From JABCZS01 sp041660525 (GTDB taxonomy: Bacteria; Pseudomonadota; Gammaproteobacteria; JABCZS01): DNA of 64,000 bases. The notes under the pieces were generated by a model. The model ran no database searches, had not been told where the DNA came from, and worked only from the letters and a program-made list of their open reading frames with translations. Of the stretch, positions 17,439-25,131 are shown one piece after another (position 1 is the first letter of the stretch; every line of letters starts with the position of its first letter). The DNA is taken from positions 124,001 to 188,000 of the forward strand of contig JBAZWD010000002.1 in assembly GCA_041660525.1 (NCBI GenBank), read 5' to 3'. The translations under genes were made by a program, and so were the position numbers.

Positions 17439-18125
17439 TTATTTTCTCCTCAACTGTAAACAGACAATACAGGCGTAATATAGAATAAATCCTAAAATCA
17501 TTAATAATAAGGGATAAAGCATGCTGCTATCGATTGCAGGCTTTGCAAAGCGACTCAAAGTTGGGCCTTGGTGCAAGGTATTCCACCACACAACAGAGAA
17601 ATGAATAATGGGAATATTGATGATGCCCACTATCGCTAAATAACTGCTGGCTAATGCGCCGACTTTTTGTGGTAAAGCATCGCGCAACGTCATATAACCT
17701 AAAAATAAAAACAATAAAATAAGCTCTGACGTTAAGCGCGCATCCCAAATCCACCAAGTTCCCCACATGGGTTTGCCCCAAATGCTGCCAGTTATTAATG
17801 CTAAAAATGTGAACAAAGCACCGACTGGTGCGCTTGCTTTTGCAATTTGATCGGCAACTTTAATGCGCCAAATTAAATAAGATGCGGCGCTAGTCGCCAT
17901 TACCATATAAACCATTAACGATAAAAAAGCGCTCGGCACATGTACATAAATAATTCTAAACGCATGACCTTGTTGATAATCACTAGGTGCATAAAATAAA
18001 CCCCAAATCAAAGCTATGCTAATGATCACTAACATACTGATCAATAAATAAGGCCAAGCATGCGCTGCGCCGTTTGCCACATTGTTCGGTGAAATAAATT
18101 GTGCAAACCATTGCTTCGTAAACAT
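17439..18125 (-). CDS. ccmC: Haem-handling protein CcmC
   Basis: Inner-membrane protein with six hydrophobic segments, 228 aa from the ATG at 18125 (MFTKQWFAQF), placed just after the ccmB stop; the longer frame reads into ccmB. It carries the WWD motif MWGTWWIWDARLTSELILL and the flanking conserved His regions (IIYVHVPSAF and HFSVVWWNTLHQG). It transfers haem to CcmE in complex with CcmABD. Confidence 0.96.
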   Translation of the reverse strand: MFTKQWFAQFISPNNVANGAAHAWPYLLISMLVIISIALIWGLFYAPSDYQQGHAFRIIYVHVPSAFLSLMVYMVMATSAASYLIWRIKVADQIAKASAPVGALFTFLALITGSIWGKPMWGTWWIWDARLTSELILLFLFLGYMTLRDALPQKVGALASSYLAIVGIINIPIIHFSVVWWNTLHQGPTLSRFAKPAIDSSMLYPLLLMILGFILYYACIVCLQLRRK

Positions 18126-18127
18126 CA

Positions 18128-18766
18128 CTACCCCGCTGTTACTTTTAATATGCCTGCGCTCGCTAGCGGACATAGAATTAACATTAAAATAAAATTTGCG
18201 CCCAATAAAGCCATAGAGCCTTGCCAAGGTAGACCCAGCGCAGCATTTTGTACTGCAGATGCTGCAAATAATAGCGCGGGCACATAAAATGGTAATAAAA
18301 TAATGCCGGTTAATAAACTGCTATTGCGCACACACACTGTAAAGGCTGCACCTAAACTCCCAAGTAAAAATAGTATCGGCATGCCTAATGTTAATGTCGC
18401 TAATAAAACCATTGTGACATGCAAGCCAAATTCCCATAACATACTTAATAATAATGTTAAAACTAACAAGGGTATTAAATTAAACAATAAATGCGGGATT
18501 ATTTTCCCAATAATTAATATGGGTAATGATTCACCTAATAATAATAAATCTAAACTTCCATCTAAATAATCTTGTTTAAATAAACTATCAACCGCTAATA
18601 ATTGCGCGAGCAAAGCGGCTAACCATATAAATAACGGTGCTTTTGCGTCGAGCACAAAACTTAAAATAAACATGACTAATGTAAAAAATAATAAGCCTTG
18701 CAACCAAGACTGGGGATTGCGCAGTAACAATAAAGTTTCACATTTAAATAAATTAGCCAAAGACAT
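18128..18766 (-). CDS. ccmB: CcmB, membrane subunit of the haem ABC complex
   Basis: A 212-aa polytopic membrane protein with six hydrophobic segments. The family motifs LDGSLDLLLL and the ending IILLPFYVPALLFAASAV are visible. It pairs with the CcmA ATPase, which ends one base before its start, to release holo-CcmE. Slightly shorter than the usual 220 aa but otherwise ordinary. Confidence 0.95.
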   Translation of the reverse strand: MSLANLFKCETLLLLRNPQSWLQGLLFFTLVMFILSFVLDAKAPLFIWLAALLAQLLAVDSLFKQDYLDGSLDLLLLGESLPILIIGKIIPHLLFNLIPLLVLTLLLSMLWEFGLHVTMVLLATLTLGMPILFLLGSLGAAFTVCVRNSSLLTGIILLPFYVPALLFAASAVQNAALGLPWQGSMALLGANFILMLILCPLASAGILKVTAG

Positions 18767-19348
18767 TTAAGGTTCCAAAATGATTTTTTTAAAATGATTC
18801 TCAGTCAATACATGATGCGTGGCAATAATAGCGATGCCCTTTTGTTCTAAATGCGTTTGCAATAATTGCGCGAAAATTTGTTCACCTTGTTTATCCAGTG
18901 CCGTCATCGGTTCATCTAATATCCAAATCGGTTTTTTTGATAATACAATTCGCGCTAAAGCGACGCGTTGTTTTTGCCCAGAAGATAAACTGGCGCACGT
19001 TTTGTTTTCTAGGCCTGTTAATTGCAGTTGCGCTAAAACAGCTTCATCAAAAGTAGAAAAATAATTTAAATATTCCTTAGGCGTTAACAAACCTTTCACC
19101 GCATTATGCGGGCCTAAATAAGCGACATTTTCTTTTATCGGAACATTACAAGAAATTTGTCCACATAAAGGCTGCAATAAACCTGTTAATACCCGCAACA
19201 ATGTGGTTTTGCCTATGCCATTTGGCCCTTCAATAATCAAAGCTTCGCCTGATTTCAGCGCAAAGCTCAGCGGCTTGAACAATAATTGTTCATCACGGCT
19301 GCAGCCCAAATGTGCAGCGTTGAATGTTATCTCTTGTACCAAAGTCAT
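18767..19348 (-). CDS. ccmA: CcmA, ATPase of the haem ABC complex
   Basis: Cytoplasmic ABC ATPase, about 193 aa from the ATG at 19348 (MTLVQEITFNA); an upstream in-frame start at 19405 would add 19 unusual residues. It has Walker A EGPNGIGKTTLLRVL, signature LSSGQKQRVALAR and Walker B KPIWILDEPMTALD with the switch His in ATHH. First gene of the ccm operon, divergent to sohB. Confidence 0.93.
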   Translation of the reverse strand: MTLVQEITFNAAHLGCSRDEQLLFKPLSFALKSGEALIIEGPNGIGKTTLLRVLTGLLQPLCGQISCNVPIKENVAYLGPHNAVKGLLTPKEYLNYFSTFDEAVLAQLQLTGLENKTCASLSSGQKQRVALARIVLSKKPIWILDEPMTALDKQGEQIFAQLLQTHLEQKGIAIIATHHVLTENHFKKIILEP

Positions 19349-19422
19349 ATTTTCTGCTAAAGTGCCAAAAGGACTATTTTGCCACAAAAAAATAGAGTTA
19401 ACCAACTCATTTAGAGGGATCT

Positions 19423-20427
19423 ATGCTAGAATTTTTCATACAATACCTGTTATTTTTTCTAAAAACCATTACCTTCGTTGCTGCTATTTTAGTTGTACTG
19501 ATTACGCTTTTTGCGCTTATCGCTAAACAGCGCCGTAATCAAGAAGACGATGAGCTGGAAATCAACTGCTTAAACGAAAAATTCGACAATATGCACGCAG
19601 CATTACAGGAATCTATTTTATCCAAAGATGAATTCAAAAAATGGCTTAAAGCCAAGAAAAAAGAAGATAAAGCCCAAGAAAAAAATCCAGCAGCTAAACG
19701 CTTATATGTGCTCGATTTTGATGGCGATATTCGCGCCAGTGCTGTTGATGAATTGCGTGAAATGATCACTGCTATTTTAACCCAGGCCACACCTTCAGAT
19801 GAAGTATTAATCAAAATCGACAGCGGCGGCGGCATGGTTCATACCTATGGTTTAGCAGCTTCGCAGTTAGAACGTTTAAAAGCTAAAAAGATTCCATTAA
19901 CTGTTTCCATAGATAAAGTCGCAGCAAGTGGCGGTTATTTAATGGCTTGTGTGGCTAATAAAGTCATTGCGGCGCCCTTCTCTATTATTGGATCCATTGG
20001 TGTTATTGGCCAATTACCGAATTTTCACCGTTTATTAGAAAAAAATAATATTGATTATGAACAACACACCGCCGGTGAATACAAACGTACTTTAACGATG
20101 TTCGGTAAAAACACCACTGCTGCACGTGCAAAATTCCAAGAAGAACTCGAAGAAACGCACACGCTGTTTAAAAACTTCGTCAGCGAAAATCGCCCTGTTG
20201 TGAATATTGATCAAGTGGCTACGGGTGAACATTGGTATGGCAGTCAAGCTTTAGGTTTAAAGCTGGTCGATGAAATAAGTACCAGCGATGATTACTTATT
20301 AAATGCAGCTAAATTTTCTGATATTTACGAATTAAGCTATACCATGAAGAAATCTTTAAGTGAAAAGATTTCTCAGGCTTTGTTTTGTTGCTATCATAGA
20401 ACGCGTGCTTTATTGACAACAGCTTAA
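19423..20427 (+). CDS. sohB: SohB-type membrane serine peptidase
   Basis: Signal-peptide-peptidase-A family (S49) protease, 334 aa. An N-terminal membrane helix (residues 3-27) and the SohB_N region with coiled-coil charge (about 35-80) precede the protease domain: IKIDSGGGMVHTYG, catalytic Ser in AASGGYLMACVANKVIAAP, and the Lys-containing AGEYKRTLTMFG. It probably clears peptides or proteins at the inner membrane facing the periplasm. GAGGGA precedes the start. Its stop overlaps the stop of the convergent ankyrin gene. Confidence 0.93.
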   Translation: MLEFFIQYLLFFLKTITFVAAILVVLITLFALIAKQRRNQEDDELEINCLNEKFDNMHAALQESILSKDEFKKWLKAKKKEDKAQEKNPAAKRLYVLDFDGDIRASAVDELREMITAILTQATPSDEVLIKIDSGGGMVHTYGLAASQLERLKAKKIPLTVSIDKVAASGGYLMACVANKVIAAPFSIIGSIGVIGQLPNFHRLLEKNNIDYEQHTAGEYKRTLTMFGKNTTAARAKFQEELEETHTLFKNFVSENRPVVNIDQVATGEHWYGSQALGLKLVDEISTSDDYLLNAAKFSDIYELSYTMKKSLSEKISQALFCCYHRTRALLTTA

Positions 20428-21962
20428 AATTTTAGATTCTCGGTCAAAGGCATGGTATATACCGTAGCGCCGGATGTTGTTGAGCCTTGACCTGCTGGAG
20501 AATAGATTTTAGTAATAAGTTCACTGGCAGGACCATAATTAGAAATTCCAAAATAATTTCTAAAAAATGCAATTGTTTCTGGGTTGTTGTATTTTGGATT
20601 GGATTCTAAATAACTGGTCCCAAATGTGATAACTCTTTCTTGCACAGTAATATTGATTGAGTTTTTATCCCGCAGCCGAACTTCTTTATTTTTTAAAAGA
20701 CTCATTAGGGTATTAAAAGAATTTTGATGGCCATATAATAATGCAAGATCTAGTGCACTTAGTCCTTCATCGTTTTCGCAAAAAATATCTTCGTCATTTT
20801 CACAGTACAAGTTTATATTTTTGCTATTATCCTCTTTAACTGCGCGATGCAATAAAGAATTGTCTATTTTTTCATATTCAGCGTATTTATTCCATTCTAT
20901 TCCGGGTAATTTTAAAATTTCTAAACCAGGCTGGAGACTTTTTTCTAAAATTAATTCATAGCAGTTTCTAATCAGCCCATTTTTCTTATCACCATTCTTG
21001 GTATTAAAATAAGTCATATCTATTTGCTGATTTTTACTTAAAAGATATTCGATAACTTCTCGCTTTCCTTCTCGAGCTGCATGATATAAGGCTTGATTGA
21101 TCGCAGTTTTTTTATCTTTAATATTGTCATAAAGTTTATCTTTATGCTTATGATTACTTAAGGCGGCCAAATCAAATGCGGTTTTTTTATTTTCACCTTT
21201 AAAAGTAAGCAGCGCTTCAGCGCGAGCGCTTGATAACAAAATATTTAATTTAGCTTCTTGGATTTCTTGGCCGTGGAATAATAATGAATATAAATCTTGA
21301 TCATTTTCTTTTGAAAGATGGAATTTTAATTCATTTAAATTTTTAGTTAATTTTAACCCTAGATCTGCCAAAAATGTAATAAACCATGGGTAAGTTTTAT
21401 TGTTGTCCTTAATGTATAGATTAATTCTGCCTTCAACATAAAAGTCTACATTGCTGCCTTCATATAAGACCATATTTTTATATTTTTTAAACAAGTATAA
21501 AAACATTGAAAAACTATTGGCCTCTAAAGATTTCACTATTAGATCAGCTAGATTTTCTTCTGAAATATCAATTTCAGTGTTTTTATAACGCATAGGAATA
21601 CCGATTCCTAATGATTTCATTTTTGAAAGCAGCATTTTTGCTATTTCTTCCAAGGAGGGAAAAGTGAGTTTTTCTTTTTTCAAACTTAAATTAGTAAGAT
21701 TTGTTTTTTTAAAAACATCGGGAAACTCCGCGCAAAGAAAAAATATTTTCTCAAATTTATCTGTTGCACCATCTAGTAAATCTTCTAAAGATTGCTCGTT
21801 TAAAGCCCACTTAATCCAATCTGGATGTGCTTTAAGCGCGCGATATTTTTCTTCAAACTGCGCATATGGTAAATTTTCATCTGCTTTTAAATCAAATTTA
21901 CCATATTTGAGCCTAACGCTAAAAAACGAAAAACTTTGTTCTAGAAATTCAAAAATCTTCAT
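20424..21962 (-). CDS. Ankyrin-repeat protein behind fliA
   Basis: A 512-aa protein without signal peptide or membrane segment. Degenerate ankyrin repeats are visible from about residue 250 on: KTAFDLAALSNHKHKDKLYD, AALYHAAREGKREVIEYLL-like and GLSALDLALLYGHQNSFNTL. The N-terminal half is helical and unrecognised. It begins 41 bases after fliA on the same strand with an AGAGGTAG Shine-Dalgarno, so it may be co-transcribed with the flagellar regulators. Ankyrin proteins of Legionella-like bacteria are often secreted effectors; that role is inferred here. Confidence 0.8.
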   Translation of the reverse strand: MKIFEFLEQSFSFFSVRLKYGKFDLKADENLPYAQFEEKYRALKAHPDWIKWALNEQSLEDLLDGATDKFEKIFFLCAEFPDVFKKTNLTNLSLKKEKLTFPSLEEIAKMLLSKMKSLGIGIPMRYKNTEIDISEENLADLIVKSLEANSFSMFLYLFKKYKNMVLYEGSNVDFYVEGRINLYIKDNNKTYPWFITFLADLGLKLTKNLNELKFHLSKENDQDLYSLLFHGQEIQEAKLNILLSSARAEALLTFKGENKKTAFDLAALSNHKHKDKLYDNIKDKKTAINQALYHAAREGKREVIEYLLSKNQQIDMTYFNTKNGDKKNGLIRNCYELILEKSLQPGLEILKLPGIEWNKYAEYEKIDNSLLHRAVKEDNSKNINLYCENDEDIFCENDEGLSALDLALLYGHQNSFNTLMSLLKNKEVRLRDKNSINITVQERVITFGTSYLESNPKYNNPETIAFFRNYFGISNYGPASELITKIYSPAGQGSTTSGATVYTMPLTENLKF

Positions 21963-22003
21963 AAGCTACCTCTACTACTTACATCTACTTCTACTTCAGA
22001 CTT

Positions 22004-22717
22004 TTACCACTCTTGCATTTTATTGCGTAAACGATTAACGGCCTGAGCATGGATTTGACATACGCGTGACTCGGTAACACCTAAAATTTGGCCAATTTCA
22101 CGTAGGTTTTTTTCTTCAAGATAATAAAGTGAGACCACTTTACATTCTTTTTCAGGAAGATTTTCGATATTTTCAAATAGAAAATGTTGGAATTTTTCTT
22201 CATATAGTATTTTATAAGGCTCAAGCACTACGCTATTAAATTCGCCTTCTAAGCGATCTTCATTGATACCTAATTCGTCTAGGCTGTAAACGCTAGCGCT
22301 ATGGCTGTTTTGTAACATTTTGTGATAAGCATCTACATCTAATTTTAATTCATGTGCAACTTCGGTATCTTTTGCTGCGCTGCCTTTTACGCCTTCAACT
22401 TTACGCATCGCATCTTGAACTTTACGATTGTCACGATAAACTGACCGTGGCACCCAATCAGTACGGCGCACTTCATCTAACATTGCGCCACGAATACGAA
22501 TGCCTGCATAGGTTGTAAAGCTTGCGCCTTTATCTTCGCTGAAACGATCAGCCGCTTCTAATAAGCCCATAAGACCGGCTTGAATTAAATCATCGGTTTG
22601 CACATGTCCAGGCATTTTGCTGGAAACATGATATGCAATGCGTTTTACCAAAGGCTGATATTCATTGACCAGCGCTGTTTCACGTTGTTTTTTATTTAGA
22701 GCTAAATTTGTGTTCAT
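22004..22717 (-). CDS. fliA: Sigma-28 flagellar sigma factor FliA
   Basis: Alternative sigma factor for late flagellar genes, 237 aa, normal length. Region 2 contains DDLIQAGLMGLLEAADRF and TYAGIRIRGAMLDEVRRTDW, a strong FliA signature; region 4 contains NLREIGQILGVTESRVCQIHAQAVNRLR. It starts 20 bases after flhG with AAGGA upstream. Here it is linked to flhG but not to flhA, flhF or cheY, which commonly flank it in other gammaproteobacteria. Confidence 0.97.
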   Translation of the reverse strand: MNTNLALNKKQRETALVNEYQPLVKRIAYHVSSKMPGHVQTDDLIQAGLMGLLEAADRFSEDKGASFTTYAGIRIRGAMLDEVRRTDWVPRSVYRDNRKVQDAMRKVEGVKGSAAKDTEVAHELKLDVDAYHKMLQNSHSASVYSLDELGINEDRLEGEFNSVVLEPYKILYEEKFQHFLFENIENLPEKECKVVSLYYLEEKNLREIGQILGVTESRVCQIHAQAVNRLRNKMQEW

Positions 22718-22737
22718 TTGAATTTTCCTTTTTATTG

Positions 22738-23565
22738 TTATGCGATTTGTTCTACGAAAAATCCGGAAGTCCCATTGGCGACGCGCGTTTTTTTCCAGCC
22801 AAACATGTTATGGGCAAGACCTCTAAAGCCTTGTGCGGCATAACTGTGGGGGAAAAGCATCATCAAAGGGGTTTGTGTAGTCACGGATTCGTGGACTCTT
22901 GGATCATTTAAAATAATGCCAGCAAGATCGAGAGTAATTTCATCTAAACATTCAGTATCAGCGACTAATTTTTGGAACAACTGTTGGCCCATGGCCAAGG
23001 TTGAGGCTTGATTCACAACGATATGAAAATGACGCACATTGTGAGTTGATAAGACTTTTATAAAAGACAATGCGGCCATTAATGAAGGTAATTCATCATT
23101 CACCACTAATAATATATTTTGAGCCGCTGTCATAAAGTGAATACTTTGTTCAGCTATGCCTGATGGTGTATCGACTACAAACACATCGGGAGTTTTAGGC
23201 AAACCACTAAAAGCATGGATTAAGCCTGAGAGTTCTAATGGAGATAAAGAAGCAATATGTTCATCACCCATAGCAGCGGGTAGAATTTTAACGCCGTTAC
23301 CTGCGTCTAATAAAATATCTGATAATTCACATTGACCTAGGAGCACATCTTGAATAGTTTGTTTAACTTGTACGCCCATTAATAAATCAAGATTGCCTAA
23401 GCCTAAATTGGCATCAAATAATAAAACATCTGCGCCTTGTTCTGCGCAAGCTAAAGCGAGATTAGCTGAAATAATGGATTTACCTACACCACCTTTACCA
23501 GCAAGTGCTATCACTTGCACTTTAGATTTATGTTGAAGAGATGCTATTAAGCGCTTGAAATTCAT
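22738..23565 (-). CDS. flhG: FlhG/FleN, MinD-like flagellar number regulator
   Basis: ParA/MinD-family ATPase, 275 aa. It has the deviant Walker A AGKGGVGKSIISANLALA (residues about 22-39), the switch region DANLGLGNLDLLMGV and a Walker B-like VFVVDTPSG. In Pseudomonas and Vibrio FlhG limits flagellar number by restraining FleQ, and a FleQ-like gene lies just upstream here. The DQAxGLR-type N-terminal activator motif seen in many FlhG is not evident in the short N-terminus (MNFKRLIASLQHKS). Confidence 0.93.
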   Translation of the reverse strand: MNFKRLIASLQHKSKVQVIALAGKGGVGKSIISANLALACAEQGADVLLFDANLGLGNLDLLMGVQVKQTIQDVLLGQCELSDILLDAGNGVKILPAAMGDEHIASLSPLELSGLIHAFSGLPKTPDVFVVDTPSGIAEQSIHFMTAAQNILLVVNDELPSLMAALSFIKVLSTHNVRHFHIVVNQASTLAMGQQLFQKLVADTECLDEITLDLAGIILNDPRVHESVTTQTPLMMLFPHSYAAQGFRGLAHNMFGWKKTRVANGTSGFFVEQIA

Positions 23566-23668
23566 ATCCTTTTACCTTCACTACAGGTAATAGACAATTG
23601 AATCCTTTTAATTGTGCTATCGAATTACTATTGCAAGTGTTCCATTAACTTGCTCACGGTAATTACTA

Positions 23669-23684
23669 AGCAACAGGCGTGCCA
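23669..23684 (-). promoter_or_regulatory. Sigma-54 promoter upstream of flhG
   Basis: Read on the minus strand: TGGCAC, five bases, TTGCT, a full match to the -24/-12 consensus (TGGCAC-N5-TTGCW) with correct GG/GC spacing. It lies about 105 bases before the flhG start in the gap between the activator gene and flhG. It should require RpoN and an enhancer-binding protein, most likely the FleQ-like neighbour. Confidence 0.8.
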
Positions 23685-23799
23685 ATAGGTCAAAGTATGA
23701 GAATTTACTTTAAGTTAAACTTTTAATGTTATGTATTTTATTATTATTTTTTTTATTAAAAATGTGAGTTAAGAGACAACAGTAAGTTAAAGTATTAGG

Positions 23800-24843
23800 T
23801 CAACTATTTGTCGTCTCTAAATCAAGTGCCGATACATCGTCACGGACTACGCCATATTTACGCATTTTTTCAACCAAGGTTGTACGACGCATGCCCAGTT
23901 TTTCTGCAGCATGAGCAACCACGCCTCCAGTTTCACTTAAGGCTTTATGGATATAACGAAGCTCTATGTGGGTAATATGATCTCTTAAGTTGAAACCATG
24001 ATGTAAAACGATTTCATCGGTTGCGCCTTTTACCGCTAATTTGCTATTACGTGGATCCAAAGTGTTAGAACTGCCTTCACCTTGAACAAACTTTTGTGGT
24101 AGATCTTGGGCACTTACGCTGCAATTTGGATGTAAAATCGCCAAACGCTGAATCAAATTAGACAACTCGCGAATATTGCCAGGCCAAGGATATTGACTTA
24201 ACGCTACAATCGCATCGGCTGTAAATTCAAATCGACCATGACCTTCATAATCAAGACGCTCTAATAAATCTTGAATAATCTCAGGTACGTCTTCGGGACG
24301 GTCCCGCAATTTGGGCATATCAATGGGGAATACATTTAAACGGTAATATAAATCTTCACGGAAACTGCCATTGCTAATTTTTTCTTCTAAATTGGCATTG
24401 GTCGCAGCAATAATGCGCACATCAGTTTCAATAGTACGATTGCCACCTACGCGTTCGAAAGTACGTTGCTGCAACACCCTTAGTAACTTAACTTGCATTG
24501 CGTGCGGCATATCGCCGATTTCATCTAAGAATAAAGTTCCGCCTTTAGCTAATTCAAAGCGACCTTGGCGTGCAGTAATAGCACCTGTAAAGGCGCCCTT
24601 TTCATGGCCAAAGATTTCGCTTTCAAGTAAATCTGGAGGAATAGCGCCGCAATTAACTGGCACAAAAGGCCCGTTTGCACGCAAAGACTGTTCATGAACA
24701 TGACTGGCTACGACTTCTTTACCAGTTCCGGATTCGCCTAAGATCAATACCGTTGCTTCGCTTTTAGCCACTTGACTAATCATATGTCTCACGCGCGAAA
24801 TAATAGTACTTGACCCAACAATTTTTTGTGAGGGTTGCCACAT
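23800..24843 (-). CDS. FleQ-like sigma-54 activator lacking the N-terminal domain
   Basis: Bacterial enhancer-binding protein, 347 aa. The AAA+ domain begins almost at once: Walker A LGESGTGKEVVA (about residues 35-46), the sigma-54-contacting loop GHEKGAFTGA, Walker B GGTLFLDEIGDM and the arginine-finger region. A Fis-type HTH closes the protein (VVAHAAEKLGMRRTTLVEKMRKYG). The central domain is close to FleQ, but the roughly 120-130-residue FleQ N-terminal domain is missing; a stop codon sits two codons before the ATG, so no longer form can be read. It probably activates the sigma-54 promoter ahead of flhG. Confidence 0.9.
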   Translation of the reverse strand: MWQPSQKIVGSSTIISRVRHMISQVAKSEATVLILGESGTGKEVVASHVHEQSLRANGPFVPVNCGAIPPDLLESEIFGHEKGAFTGAITARQGRFELAKGGTLFLDEIGDMPHAMQVKLLRVLQQRTFERVGGNRTIETDVRIIAATNANLEEKISNGSFREDLYYRLNVFPIDMPKLRDRPEDVPEIIQDLLERLDYEGHGRFEFTADAIVALSQYPWPGNIRELSNLIQRLAILHPNCSVSAQDLPQKFVQGEGSSNTLDPRNSKLAVKGATDEIVLHHGFNLRDHITHIELRYIHKALSETGGVVAHAAEKLGMRRTTLVEKMRKYGVVRDDVSALDLETTNS

Positions 24844-24952
24844 TTTATTTTATTCTCTCTTGTCAATCCATTTTGTAACTACACTGCCGTTTTCCTTCGG
24901 CTTCATTAATTAATAGTCGGTTAGTTAAGAAATAGCAAATTATTGACCCACG

Positions 24953-24981
24953 TGTCAAAAAATGAACAAATAGCGCTTGAC
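24953..24981 (-). promoter_or_regulatory. TTGACA box and TTGAC/GTCAA dyad upstream of the FleQ-like gene
   Basis: On the minus strand TTGACA (24958-24953) could be the -35 box of the activator gene; the -10 at 17-base spacing (CTATTT) is weak. The same bases form the dyad TTGAC-N6-GTCAA (24943-24958). The region to 24981 also approaches the divergent promoter on the plus strand, so a shared regulatory region is likely. Confidence 0.35.
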
Positions 24982-25004
24982 TCTAAGCCCGAAGGCTTTA
25001 TAAT
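24977..25004 (+). promoter_or_regulatory. Sigma-70 promoter of the multi-module membrane protein gene
   Basis: TTGACT (24977-24982), a 16-base spacer and TATAAT (24999-25004). The spacer contains the palindrome AAGCC-CGAA-GGCTT (24985-24998), placed as an operator would be. It lies about 130 bases before the start codon at 25132. Confidence 0.6.
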
Positions 25005-25131
25005 ACAAGCAAGCTTAAAAACAAAGTCAATAGTTAGTACATAGGGTACTAGCGCCCAGATTAGGAATCAGAATCAAGAATATAGTTGATCGATTGCTAA
25101 TGACTTTGTAACTCTAAATTAAGGTGGCTGC

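Noticed and set aside
24651..24675. Second sigma-54 site (TGGCAC followed by TTTGC)
   Set aside because: Spacing between the two elements is too long and it lies inside the activator gene.
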